64,000 bases of DNA from Chryseobacterium ureilyticum (GCF_900156735.1 NZ_FTOL01000005.1:124001-188000), one strand, 5' to 3'; positions 48,575-56,926 are shown, counted from the stretch's first letter. Numbers and translations: made by a program. Notes: a model not told the origin generated them from the sequence alone.

Positions 48575-49675
48575 TTACTTCTTCACAACCTTATGTACTG
48601 TAGATCCATTTTTCGTCTTAATTTCCGCCCAATACACGCCTGCATTTAAAGATTTGATATTGATCTTTTTCTCTTGGGAAGTCATTACTTTTTGTCCTAA
48701 AGAAGAATAAATATTCGTCTCTATGATATTTTCAGGAGATTGAATTTGAATAAAATCACTTGCCGGATTAGGGTAGATATTGAAACTTTTCTTATCAACA
48801 GAAGAAACAGACAACGTTGCATTATTTGCTTCAGTAGGAGTGAAGGGTCTTCTTTCTCCAAAACTTAATCCTAACCAGCCGTTATTATTCAGTTCTATCT
48901 GATTAAGATCTGCTTTTTGCTGCCAGCTTGAAAGATCATTTCCTTTATATAGTTTCCAATTTCCTGTTCCTGAAAATGTATTTAATGATAAATTTGAAAC
49001 TTGGTGGTTAGCCTTAGTAAAACTGAAATATGAAGTCTGAGACTGAATAAGTTGTAAAGCCTGTTCCGCAGTAATATTTCCGTTATATTTAATTCCAAAA
49101 ACAAAAGAATTGGCATTACCGTTAGTATTATCTGTTCCAAAGTCTATGACAACAAGGCTTTGGTTATTTCCTGTTCCAATCCAGTTGGTGATTTGGGATG
49201 AGGTATACCAATCAGAAGCGTATGCCGGAACGGGAGTGGATGGTGGTGTATCAATCTGATCGATACCATAGGTAATACCAAACCATAATCCATCCGTTAA
49301 ATCAACATAGCCTGCGCCATAATTGTCATTCGACATATTTTGCGCATTTGATCCGGTCCATGGTATCCAGGAATCATCAGTGCTTGGAGTATGATGATTG
49401 TATGTAAAGCTATACAGATATCCTGAAGGAATATCGGCTTGAATTTTAGGTTCTGCGGATATAATGTCATTGATCATATCTTCCGCTTTTAAACCATCAG
49501 CATCAAAACGATAGCCCCATGCATAAGATCTAGGACTGTTGTTATCATTGAAATCGGCAATGAAATAAGCCTTTTTAGAACCTGTTCCCACCCAAAACTT
49601 AATGTCGTTTTCTGTGAATTGAGCGAAGAAAAACTGCGTACAAAGCAGTAAGAAAAAAAGATAGATTTTTCTCAT
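48575..49675 (-). CDS. Type IX-secreted protein under a cobalamin riboswitch
   Basis: A 366-aa exported protein (signal MRKIYLFFLLLCTQFFFAQ). It has two copies of one domain: KFWVGTGSKKAYFIADFNDN with SYAWGYRFDADGLKAEDMIND (about 25-75), and TNWIGTGNNQSLVVIDFGTD with SFVFGIKYNGNITAEQALQLI (about 170-220). The last 80 residues are a type IX sorting domain (FNIYPNPASDFIQI, SSLGQKVM, LNAGVYWAEIKTK, ending VVKK), predicting surface display or release. The riboswitch 87 bp upstream ties expression to vitamin B12, so a role in B12 capture is likely but unproven. I do not recognise a named family. Confidence 0.8.
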   Translation of the reverse strand: MRKIYLFFLLLCTQFFFAQFTENDIKFWVGTGSKKAYFIADFNDNNSPRSYAWGYRFDADGLKAEDMINDIISAEPKIQADIPSGYLYSFTYNHHTPSTDDSWIPWTGSNAQNMSNDNYGAGYVDLTDGLWFGITYGIDQIDTPPSTPVPAYASDWYTSSQITNWIGTGNNQSLVVIDFGTDNTNGNANSFVFGIKYNGNITAEQALQLIQSQTSYFSFTKANHQVSNLSLNTFSGTGNWKLYKGNDLSSWQQKADLNQIELNNNGWLGLSFGERRPFTPTEANNATLSVSSVDKKSFNIYPNPASDFIQIQSPENIIETNIYSSLGQKVMTSQEKKINIKSLNAGVYWAEIKTKNGSTVHKVVKK

Positions 49676-49761
49676 AATATAATTAAATTAAAGTTTTATT
49701 CCCGAAACTTATCGTCAGGAAAGGACATATTGGTCTGCAATCCTGATATTAAAAAAGGTAT

Positions 49762-49918
49762 TCAAGGCAGGTCTCCTGGCTCGCATCCTATAGCAGACCT
49801 TCCCGGATTTTTGATCCAGTGGTACGATGTAGCTATAGGTAAAACAGCTTACAGTTGCGGGTACAGCTCAAGATTTGAATAATATTCTTACTTGATTCCC
49901 TATTATGAACAGTGTTCA
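49762..49918 (-). promoter_or_regulatory. Cobalamin riboswitch
   Basis: On the minus strand the region has the conserved segments in order: AATAGGGAAT, GCTGTACCCGCAACTGTAA, GTACCACTGGATC, CGGGAAGG and the B12 box in GCCAGGAGACCTGCC. This is the standard aptamer layout. It lies between a -7 box at 49934 and the type IX-secreted protein gene, so high B12 should reduce its expression. Confidence 0.95.
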
Positions 49919-49933
49919 ACCTTAAAAACGTGG

Positions 49934-49941
49934 CAAATATA
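49934..49941 (-). promoter_or_regulatory. -7 box upstream of the cobalamin riboswitch
   Basis: TATATTTG on the minus strand fits TAnnTTTG and would start transcription about 12 nt before the riboswitch. The 254 bp from here to the next gene (50196) show nothing else clear. Confidence 0.5.
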
Positions 49942-50195
49942 TCATATAATTTTTTGGAACTCATTTTGTGAATTATACATTGATCTTGTCTTTTCTTTGA
50001 TGGTTAGTTGTATTTTGTGTGAAGTGTTGTGTTAATTAGTAATGATATAGGTTTGTTGGTATGTTTTTGAAGTTAAATGTGATTTTTTATTGTTTATATT
50101 GAATTCATCTTGGGGTTTTATTGTTAAAACACAATTATTATTAGATTTAAGATAAGTTTATAATCAATTTATACTTTCGCGCCATAAAAGTTAAT

Positions 50196-51464
50196 ATGAA
50201 AAAACTACTATTTTCTGCTTTGGTGATGACTGCGTTATTCTCTTGCAGTAAAGATGATGACAACAATATAAATAATCAGGATGTTAATTACTCAAAACTG
50301 CCACAGGAATTTCCATTTTCAAATCTGGCAAAAATAAATGGGGTAGATGTGATCAATGGAGGATTTGGTTCAGGAGCTGCAGCACATCCAACGAGAAAAG
50401 GTGAGTTTTATGTAATTACTGACCGTGGTCCAAATACAGATTACCTGAACGGGAAAAAGTTTTTAACACCTAACTTTACTCCAACGATTATGCATTTTAA
50501 AATCAATGCTGAAGGAAAAATTGAGGTGATTAAATATATTAAGCTTAAGAATCCATCCGGACAACCTATTACAGGCTTACCAAATCCTGTAGGAATGGGA
50601 AGTACTGGTGAAGTTGCTTATGATGCATCCGGAAATATCCTTGGAACAGATAATTATGGTTTAGATAGTGAAAGTATTGTAGCGGCACCAGATGGTACAT
50701 TTTGGGTGTCTGATGAATACGGTCCACACATTGTTCATTACACCGCAGATGGTGTAGAAATGGAAAGAATAAGTCCTATCGGTGTGAATACGGGAACAAG
50801 AAAATTACCTGCTGTCTTAGCTAAAAGAAGAGCCAATAGAGGGATGGAAGGACTTTGCATCACTCCTGACGGAAAACTATTGGTGGGAACCATGCAGTCT
50901 ATGATGTTTGTTCCGACAAAAGCTTTGGCAACAAACACTACTTTAACGAGAATTGTAACATTTGACATTGCAACAGGTAAAACCAAGCAATATCTATATA
51001 GACAGGATGGCGGTGCCTCAGATTCCGTTTGTGATATTACAGCTCTAGGTAATAATGAGTTCCTTGTGATTGAAAGAGATGGAAATTTCGGAACGCAAGG
51101 TGGGATTAAAAAAGTATATAGAATCAATCTTAGTGATGCCACAGAGGTAACCGGTGCTGACATTGCAGCCGTAGACGGAATGAAGGTGAATGGTAAAGCT
51201 TTAGAACAGTGCTCTTGGGATGAACTTACCACAGCCGGAATTAAACCTGTTACTAAAAAACTAGCGGTAGATTTGGTTGCAAAACTAGGATATGAACATG
51301 ATAAATTCGAAGGAATTGTTTATTTAGGAAATAATAAACTTGCAGTCTTTAATGATGATGACTTTGGAGTAGTGGATGATGGAGCTGGAAATCCTAAAGC
51401 TAAAATATTACCTAAAACAGGAAAAGTAGACAAAGGAACTATGTATATAGTCGATATTCAATAA
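50196..51464 (+). CDS. Esterase-like/phytase-family lipoprotein
   Basis: A 422-aa protein with lipoprotein signal MKKLLFSALVMTALFSC followed by an acidic SKDDDNN linker, then an esterase-like phytase beta-propeller domain: INGGFGSGAAAHPTRKGEFYVITDRGPNTDYL, DGTFWVSDEYGPHIVHYTADG, ANRGMEGLCITPDGKLLVGTMQS. It should be anchored in a membrane and may hydrolyse phosphate esters or bind a ligand. It is a single gene with its own terminator. Confidence 0.85.
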   Translation: MKKLLFSALVMTALFSCSKDDDNNINNQDVNYSKLPQEFPFSNLAKINGVDVINGGFGSGAAAHPTRKGEFYVITDRGPNTDYLNGKKFLTPNFTPTIMHFKINAEGKIEVIKYIKLKNPSGQPITGLPNPVGMGSTGEVAYDASGNILGTDNYGLDSESIVAAPDGTFWVSDEYGPHIVHYTADGVEMERISPIGVNTGTRKLPAVLAKRRANRGMEGLCITPDGKLLVGTMQSMMFVPTKALATNTTLTRIVTFDIATGKTKQYLYRQDGGASDSVCDITALGNNEFLVIERDGNFGTQGGIKKVYRINLSDATEVTGADIAAVDGMKVNGKALEQCSWDELTTAGIKPVTKKLAVDLVAKLGYEHDKFEGIVYLGNNKLAVFNDDDFGVVDDGAGNPKAKILPKTGKVDKGTMYIVDIQ

Positions 51465-51482
51465 TTAGATTTTTTTTAAAGA

Positions 51483-51512
51483 AAAGCGGCGGAATTTATT
51501 CCGCCGTTTTTT
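51483..51512 (+). terminator. Terminator after the phytase-like gene
   Basis: CGGCGGAA-TTTA-TTCCGCCG followed by T6. Confidence 0.92.
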
Positions 51513-51589
51513 ATTGAATACTTTAAAAATATTCAATAGAAACGGGCTTTAGCTCATTAAAAAAATGATATCCGAGCCAAAACATATAA

Positions 51590-51620
51590 TAAAAGCCCTT
51601 GAAAGTAATTTCCAAGGGCT
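51590..51620 (-). terminator. Terminator of tpiA
   Basis: On the minus strand AGCCCTTG / CAAGGGCT (51594-51601 and 51613-51620) with an 11-nt loop, followed by U-rich sequence, just past the tpiA stop. Confidence 0.85.
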
Positions 51621-51635
51621 ATATTATCTTATCAA

Positions 51636-52394
51636 TTAGTTGAAACCTTCAATAATCTTAGAGAAATCTTCTAATTTCAAAGCTGCACCTCCAATCAGAC
51701 CACCATCGATATCAGGCTGAGAGAAAATTTCTTTCGCATTGTCTGGTTTTACAGAACCTCCGTAAAGAATAGAAACTTCATCAGCTACTTCCTGCCCATA
51801 TTTAGCAGCAATGATGCTTCTGATGTGTGCATGGATTTCCTGAGCTTGCTCAGGTGTTGCCGTTTCTCCTGTTCCGATAGCCCAAACTGGCTCGTAAGCA
51901 ATTACTACTTTTTTGATCTCCTCAGCAGAAAGCGTGAAAAGGGCTACTTCAGTTTGGTTTTTAACAACTTCAAGGTGTTGTCCAGCTTTTCTTTGCTCAA
52001 GAGTTTCTCCGTTACAATAGATTGGCGTAAGACCTTTGTCAAGTGCTAACTTTACTTTTCTGTTACAGTGAGAATCAGTTTCTCCGTGGTATTGTCTTCT
52101 TTCAGAGTGCCCGATTAATGAACCAGTAGCATCGATAGATTCTAGCATATCAGCAGAAATTTCTCCAGTATAGGCACCACTTTCATGCTCGCTCATATCC
52201 TGAGAGAATACTCCGATTTCATCCTTTTCAAAGATGTCTTTTGCCATCATTAGGTATAAAGATGGTGGAGCAATCCAAACCTCACAATTGGTTGCATTAT
52301 TGTTTTTATAGCTTAGTAACTGAATCATTAATTGTTGTGCATCAATTACATTTTTGTTCATTTTCCAGTTGCCTGCAACTATTTTTCTTCTCAT
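51636..52394 (-). CDS. tpiA: Triosephosphate isomerase
   Basis: A 252-aa glycolytic TIM barrel interconverting dihydroxyacetone phosphate and glyceraldehyde-3-phosphate. Catalytic residues lie in AGNWKMNKN (Lys11), LIGHSERRQYH (His) and IAYEPVWAIGTGE (Glu), with the phosphate-binding ILYGGSVKPDN and IDGGLIGGAALK at the C terminus. It ends the DUF1599-BT_3928-TerB-tpiA series on this strand, the usual order in flavobacteria. Confidence 0.97.
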   Translation of the reverse strand: MRRKIVAGNWKMNKNVIDAQQLMIQLLSYKNNNATNCEVWIAPPSLYLMMAKDIFEKDEIGVFSQDMSEHESGAYTGEISADMLESIDATGSLIGHSERRQYHGETDSHCNRKVKLALDKGLTPIYCNGETLEQRKAGQHLEVVKNQTEVALFTLSAEEIKKVVIAYEPVWAIGTGETATPEQAQEIHAHIRSIIAAKYGQEVADEVSILYGGSVKPDNAKEIFSQPDIDGGLIGGAALKLEDFSKIIEGFN

Positions 52395-52468
52395 AAGATT
52401 TATATTGATTTATTTTACTTTTTAATTAAGCTCATTTTGAACCTGTATTATCTGAAAGGTCTTTGGTT

Positions 52469-52816
52469 TTATAATCCCCATAAGTTTTTCAACAGGACGT
52501 AGAAAGTGTGTTCCTCCTCAGTTACCTTATTATCCGCTTTAATCAAAGATTTAGCAAACTGAGCAAACTTTACACGCTCATCTTCCGTAGAATCTTCGTT
52601 AAAACATCTTGCATGGAATTCAAAGTGATCTTTCCATTCTTCCGGCTGTAGAAGAGCAAGTGTTTCAAGCTCATTATCAAGGTTCATTCTGAATGGAAAC
52701 TCATCCGCCAGATATTGCTGTACAAGCATTCCTTCCTCAGGAGCAAATTCTCCGTCCACAGAAGAAAGGATCATTAATAAGTGATAACCAGCTATAGATT
52801 TATTTGATTTTTGCAT
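52469..52816 (-). CDS. TerB-like helical protein
   Basis: A 115-aa all-helical protein with an acidic motif near the start, LLMILSSVDGEFAPEEGMLVQQYLADEF, and KADNKVTEEEHTFYVLLKNLWGL at the end, resembling the metal-binding acidic repeats of the TerB family. It sits between tpiA and the BT_3928-type gene in an operon-like series. Specific function unknown. Confidence 0.75.
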   Translation of the reverse strand: MQKSNKSIAGYHLLMILSSVDGEFAPEEGMLVQQYLADEFPFRMNLDNELETLALLQPEEWKDHFEFHARCFNEDSTEDERVKFAQFAKSLIKADNKVTEEEHTFYVLLKNLWGL

Positions 52817-52908
52817 AATTTTTTACTGTTTTAAGTTTAATTTTTAAAGTTAAAGCCTTATTTCTGAAATTCACAACTGACTTTCAAAGCAAAATTGACT
52901 ATTCACAT

Positions 52909-54018
52909 TTATTTTACATAATCCTTTGCAGGCTGTTTGTCTACAATTTTTCCGTTTTGAAGGATCATTACAAATGGATTGCTTCTTGCAATGGTTTTGA
53001 TTGCCGTGCCATCCATCATTGTATTTTTGATGGTTTTAAATGTATTCTGATCTGTTGAAACTCCATAAATAAGAGCTCCTTTCTGAGCATTTACTTTAGC
53101 TTCTACTTTTTGAATAAGATCGGCAGAAACTTCTTTCGGATGGTACGAAAATACTAAAATAGCCTTTGGAGCCTTAATGATTTCGTCAGTAAGTTCCATT
53201 CCTGTAGGATCTTCAATCTTAAATTTCACAATCTCAGATTTATATCCTTCTTTTACCAGAACAGACTCATTTTTTCCTTCTTCAATTTTCCATGGAGAAC
53301 CCTCTGCCCAATATTTTGTTTCCTTGATGTAATCATCCTGATTTACCTTTAACACTTCACCTGTTTTTTGATTTTTAAGTGAATAGAAAGTTTTGTATTC
53401 AGAAGGATTTTTATTGATCTTTTCTTTTTCTGCTTTAATGTCTGTTCCTACTTTGTAATCACGGAAATCAATAATAGGCTCATGCATAATTCCCTGAGCC
53501 ATAATATAGATCATTCCTAGAGAAAATATAGCAAAAAGAGCGTATTTGAACTTACCCGTAGATTCCTTTTTGCTGCTGCCATATTCATCCGTTTTACGGA
53601 AATCTTTTTTGTACATGACGAACAGAATGATAAGACCAATAAGAAGAGCAACATCCTTAAAGAAGCTCTGCCATGGAGTAAATTTAATAGCATCTCCAAA
53701 ACATCCGCAATCCGTTACTACATTGAAGTAAGCAGAATAGAAAGTAAGAAAACCAAAGAACACACAAAGTGCTATTAAAGCTGATAAGGTAAATTTAAGC
53801 TTCATTTTCAGCAGCAGCATAAATCCAAGGAAAAGCTCCAGTACAACAACAATAATTGAAAACAGCAGGGCAAACTTTTCAAAAAACGGCATATTGAAAA
53901 CAGCAGGTGAAAAATATTCTTCCATTTTGAAAGAAAATCCTACCAAATCCACAGCTTTCACAAAGCCTGAAAGGATAAAAATAACAGCAATAATAAAGCG
54001 TAATAAACCTTTGATCAT
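52909..54018 (-). CDS. BT_3928-type DoxX/MauE-like membrane protein
   Basis: A 369-aa protein. The first 150 residues form four membrane spans (LLRFIIAVIFILSGFVKAVDLVGF, FALLFSIIVVVLELFLGFMLLL, LSALIALCVFFGFLTFYSAYF) with CGCFGDAIKFTPWQSF, a MauE/DoxX motif. A further span follows at about 155-175. The C-terminal region includes AILVFSYHPKEVSADLI and GALIYGVSTDQN, thioredoxin-like but without the CxxC. It starts 1 bp after the DUF1599 gene. Possibly a redox or envelope assembly protein. Confidence 0.85.
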   Translation of the reverse strand: MIKGLLRFIIAVIFILSGFVKAVDLVGFSFKMEEYFSPAVFNMPFFEKFALLFSIIVVVLELFLGFMLLLKMKLKFTLSALIALCVFFGFLTFYSAYFNVVTDCGCFGDAIKFTPWQSFFKDVALLIGLIILFVMYKKDFRKTDEYGSSKKESTGKFKYALFAIFSLGMIYIMAQGIMHEPIIDFRDYKVGTDIKAEKEKINKNPSEYKTFYSLKNQKTGEVLKVNQDDYIKETKYWAEGSPWKIEEGKNESVLVKEGYKSEIVKFKIEDPTGMELTDEIIKAPKAILVFSYHPKEVSADLIQKVEAKVNAQKGALIYGVSTDQNTFKTIKNTMMDGTAIKTIARSNPFVMILQNGKIVDKQPAKDYVK

Positions 54019-54019
54019 A

Positions 54020-54586
54020 TTAAATAGTTTTGGGTTCGAATTGATTTTTTTGTTCCGAGAATTTAATCAGACAGAAAACAGCATAATTCAGCATATCGAA
54101 ATAGTTGGCATCAAGCCCTTCGGATACAATGGTTTTTCCCTGATTGTCTTCAATCTGTTTGGTTCTTAATACTTTCTGATAAATAAGATCTGTAATAGAA
54201 GAGATTCGCATATCTCTCCATGCCTCACCATAATCATGATTTTTTCTTTCCATTAAAGCCTGAGCTTCGTGAGCATATTTGTCATACAGACTTAAAATTT
54301 CTTCCTTATTTTCATTAAAATCATTGGAAAGTCCTTTCTCAAGCTGAATAAGCCCAATGATAGAATAGTTAACAATCGCGATAAATTCATCCTCTTCACT
54401 TTCATCCACCATTTTCACATCAATCATCTGCAACGTACGGATTCTGTTAACTTTTATATAAATCTGATCCGTAATGGAACTTGGTCTCAAAACCCTCCAT
54501 GCTGCTCCGTAATCCTGTAATTTTTTACCGAAAAGATCACGGCATTGACTGATAATTTTCTCGAACTGTACTGATGTGTTTGACAT
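54020..54586 (-). CDS. DUF1599 (duplicated MazG-like) protein
   Basis: A 188-aa protein with two copies of the same motif: CRDLFGKKLQDYGAAWRVLR with SSITDQIYIKVNRI, and ALMERKNHDYGEAWRDMR with SSITDLIYQKVLRT. This internal repeat is the DUF1599 signature, related to all-alpha NTP pyrophosphatases. It is next to folP, divergent, and upstream of BT_3928, a conserved order in Bacteroidetes. Substrate unknown. Confidence 0.88.
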   Translation of the reverse strand: MSNTSVQFEKIISQCRDLFGKKLQDYGAAWRVLRPSSITDQIYIKVNRIRTLQMIDVKMVDESEEDEFIAIVNYSIIGLIQLEKGLSNDFNENKEEILSLYDKYAHEAQALMERKNHDYGEAWRDMRISSITDLIYQKVLRTKQIEDNQGKTIVSEGLDANYFDMLNYAVFCLIKFSEQKNQFEPKTI

Positions 54587-54771
54587 AAAATTTCTTAATC
54601 TTCCAAATATACGAATTCGGTTTTGTTTATGAAATGAGTTTGATTTGAATCATGTTCGTGTATTGTTGTAGAGTGGGAGAGCTTGTTAGTAAAAGTGTCT
54701 TAAAGTGGGAAAATAGCGATCGTTTTGTCTGATTTCTTTCTCGTAACCCTTCAATTCAAGGTATAAATCAC

Positions 54772-54779
54772 TAATTTTG
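54772..54779 (+). promoter_or_regulatory. -7 box of folP
   Basis: TAATTTTG fits TAnnTTTG, 42 bp before the ATG; a weak or absent -33 element. Confidence 0.45.
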
Positions 54780-54821
54780 CAGGATATAAAGTTACTCATC
54801 ATCCATTACTTATAAATTTCT

Positions 54822-55688
54822 ATGCTTTCAAATGCTCAGACTCCCAGACTCCCAGACTCTCAAACATTCTCTATCAACTGCAACGGCAAATTAATAGAAC
54901 TGGACACTCCAAAGATCATGGGAATTCTCAATCTTACGCCAGATTCCTTTTCAGATGGAGGAAAGTTTAATGATGAGAAATTGGCATTAGTGCATGCAGA
55001 AAAATTATTGAAAGATGGAGCCGAAATCATTGATATCGGACCACAATCCACACGCCCCAATGCTGAATTTTTAAGTAGTAAAGAAGAAATCAGCAGAATT
55101 GGAAAATTGATTTCTCAAATTAAAAAAGAATTTCCGGAATCATTGATTTCTCTGGATACATTTTACGCTGAAACGGTGAAGTTTGGATTTGATGAAGGAA
55201 TTGATATGATCAACGATATTTCTGGGGGACAATATGACGAAAAAATGTTTGATGTAGCCGCAGAAACAGGATTGCCTTATATTTTGATGCATATTAATCC
55301 GTCCTATGAAACAATGCATGATAAAATCAGGTTTGAAGATATCACTTTGGAAATTAACAGATATTTTTCTGAAAAGACCAATGAACTGTTACAAAAAGGA
55401 GTAAAAGACATCATTTTGGACCCAGGTTTTGGATTCGGAAAAACAGTAGAGGACCAGATGAAAATGATTAATGAAGTAGAATATCTCGGATTTGGAAAAT
55501 TCCCTTTATTGATAGGGATTTCCAGAAAATCATTTATCTATAAACCTCTAGGGAAATCTCCTCTTGATATCAATGAAGAAACACAAAAATTACACTTAAA
55601 AGTTCTGGAACAAGGCGCGAAGATTTTAAGAGTTCATGATGTGGCTGAAGCAAAAGAAACGGTCAATCAATTTTTACGGAAAAAATAA
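54822..55688 (+). CDS. folP: Dihydropteroate synthase
   Basis: A 288-aa folate enzyme joining p-aminobenzoate to the pterin pyrophosphate. It has KIMGILNLTPDSFSDGGKFND, DIGPQSTRPNAE, SLDTFYAETVK, MINDISGGQYDEK, ILMHIN and DPGFGFGKTVEDQ; the C-terminal ISRKSFI completes the sulfonamide-sensitive core. The N terminus has an extra segment encoded by three 8-bp tandem repeats (CAGACTCC, 54837-54860) before FSINCNGKLIEL. No better start codon is available downstream. Confidence 0.93.
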   Translation: MLSNAQTPRLPDSQTFSINCNGKLIELDTPKIMGILNLTPDSFSDGGKFNDEKLALVHAEKLLKDGAEIIDIGPQSTRPNAEFLSSKEEISRIGKLISQIKKEFPESLISLDTFYAETVKFGFDEGIDMINDISGGQYDEKMFDVAAETGLPYILMHINPSYETMHDKIRFEDITLEINRYFSEKTNELLQKGVKDIILDPGFGFGKTVEDQMKMINEVEYLGFGKFPLLIGISRKSFIYKPLGKSPLDINEETQKLHLKVLEQGAKILRVHDVAEAKETVNQFLRKK

Positions 55689-55703
55689 AAAGTATTAAAA
55701 AAA

Positions 55704-55734
55704 CTTGTGGGTTTTTAAAAAGTTTATACATTTG
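55704..55734 (+). promoter_or_regulatory. ilv operon promoter, predicting a leaderless leader-peptide transcript
   Basis: CTTG (55704-55707), 19 nt, TACATTTG (55727-55734) fits the TTG-N19-TAnnTTTG promoter. The first leader ATG (55739) follows only 4 nt later. Confidence 0.75.
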
Positions 55735-55738
55735 CAGT

Positions 55739-55822
55739 ATGAATTTTATGAATCAAGAAAATATTATTGTCATTTCTATTACAGCTGTTGTGATTTACAA
55801 CAGTCAGGAAACGGCATTTTAA
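55739..55822 (+). CDS. First ilv leader peptide (27 aa)
   Basis: A 27-codon frame from ATG (55739) to TAA (55820-55822) with five Ile and three Val codons, including ENIIVISITAVVIYN. A hairpin CTGTTGT-GATTT-ACAACAG (55785-55803) lies inside. Its tail contains GAAACGGC (55808-55815), which pairs perfectly with GCCGTTTC (55850-55857), the 5' arm of the downstream terminator. That is the classic antiterminator arrangement: stalling at Ile/Val codons would let this pair form, while translation to the stop would mask it and allow termination. Confidence 0.85.
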   Translation: MNFMNQENIIVISITAVVIYNSQETAF

Positions 55823-55848
55823 AATAAAATTTTAATTTAAGTTATACG

Positions 55849-55878
55849 AGCCGTTTCATTTTTGAAGCGGCTTTTTTT
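55849..55878 (+). terminator. First ilv attenuator terminator
   Basis: AGCCGTTTC-ATTTTT-GAAGCGGCT (one G-U) followed by T6 (55873-55878). Its 5' arm can pair instead with GAAACGGC in the leader peptide frame. Confidence 0.9.
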
Positions 55879-55902
55879 ATTTCAATTTTTAGAGTAAACA
55901 GT

Positions 55903-55959
55903 ATGTATCAGTTATTCGCAGTAATTATTATCGTCATTATTATTCCCTTACGCTTGTGA
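55903..55959 (+). CDS. Second ilv leader peptide (18 aa)
   Basis: An 18-codon frame reading MYQLFAVIIIVIIIPLRL, ending at TGA (55957-55959). Six Ile, two Val and three Leu codons out of 18 can hardly be chance beside ilv genes. The stop region GTGAGA (55956-55961) pairs with TCTCAC (55995-56000), the 5' arm of the second terminator. There is no promoter between terminator 1 and this frame, so it is read only by polymerases that passed the first attenuator. Confidence 0.85.
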   Translation: MYQLFAVIIIVIIIPLRL

Positions 55960-55989
55960 GACGGAAGATGTATGACTGTACATATATTG

Positions 55990-56020
55990 AGCCCTCTCAC
56001 ATTGTGAGAGGGCTTTTTTT
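55990..56020 (+). terminator. Second ilv attenuator terminator
   Basis: AGCCCTCTCAC-ATT-GTGAGAGGGCT, a perfect 11-bp stem, followed by T6, 33 bp before ilvE. Confidence 0.92.
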
Positions 56021-56053
56021 ATTCCTTTTTGCTAATTTTTAAACCCTATAAAC

Positions 56054-56926
56054 ATGTATTACAACGACGACACGGTCATCTATTTTGATGGAAATTTCAT
56101 GAAAGCCAAAGAAGCCGGAATGGATCTTTACGGACAATCTCTTCACTACGGATATTCAGTTTTTGAAGGAATCAAATCTTACAGTACGGAACACGGAACT
56201 AAAGTCTTTAAGGCAAAAGAGCATTACGAAAGATTGAAAAGATCTGCTGAACTGATGCATATTCCTTTCGATTATTCAGCAGACCAGCTTACGGAACTTA
56301 CCTATGAGCTTTTAGAATTAAATGGTTTTACCGATGCTTATATCCGTCCGTTAGTCACATGTTCTCCCAATATGTCATTATCAAAAGGGCAAAAATCTTA
56401 CTTATCCTTACTCGCCTGGGAATGGAATAATGGTTATCTGGCTGATAAAATGAAGATTATGACTTCTCCTTTTCAACGTCCTAATCCAAAAGCATTTAAA
56501 GTGGAAGCAAAAGTAGGCGGACATTATGTAAACTCTATTCTTGCTTGCCAGGATGCCAAAGACAAAGGGTATGATGAAGCTTTGGTATTAGATGAAAACG
56601 GAAATGTGGCAGAAAGTTCGGGCGCTAATGTATTCTATGAAAAAGATGGAACTCTGTTTACTCCGGCAAAAGGAAGTATTCTTCCGGGAATCACTCGTCA
56701 GACAGTTTTTGAAATCTGTAGTGAATTGAATATTCCCGTTAAGGAAACCTTTTTTAAACCTGGAGAAATGAGAGGAGCTGACGCTGCTTTTTTCTGCGGT
56801 ACAGCAGCGGAAATTGTAGCATTGGATTCATTGGATGATGTTGCTTTTACAAAACAATGGGAAGATACAGCAAGTGAAAAGGTACAACAGGCGTATTTGA
56901 AATTAGTGAGAGTTCTGTCATTGTAA
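56054..56926 (+). CDS. ilvE: Branched-chain amino acid aminotransferase
   Basis: A 290-aa PLP enzyme of fold type IV that makes Val, Ile and Leu from their 2-oxo acids. It shows SLHYGYSVFEGIKSY, EHYERLKRSAELMHIPF, EAKVGGHYVNS with the PLP lysine, DEALVLDENGNVAESSGANVFY and GSILPGITRQTVFEI. It is the first structural gene of the operon, 33 bp after the second attenuator, so its expression responds directly to branched-chain aminoacyl-tRNA levels. Confidence 0.95.
   Translation: MYYNDDTVIYFDGNFMKAKEAGMDLYGQSLHYGYSVFEGIKSYSTEHGTKVFKAKEHYERLKRSAELMHIPFDYSADQLTELTYELLELNGFTDAYIRPLVTCSPNMSLSKGQKSYLSLLAWEWNNGYLADKMKIMTSPFQRPNPKAFKVEAKVGGHYVNSILACQDAKDKGYDEALVLDENGNVAESSGANVFYEKDGTLFTPAKGSILPGITRQTVFEICSELNIPVKETFFKPGEMRGADAAFFCGTAAEIVALDSLDDVAFTKQWEDTASEKVQQAYLKLVRVLSL

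Noticed and set aside
50738..51232. 164-codon minus-strand frame within the phytase-like gene
   Set aside because: Antisense shadow of a well-supported lipoprotein gene with its own signal peptide and terminator.
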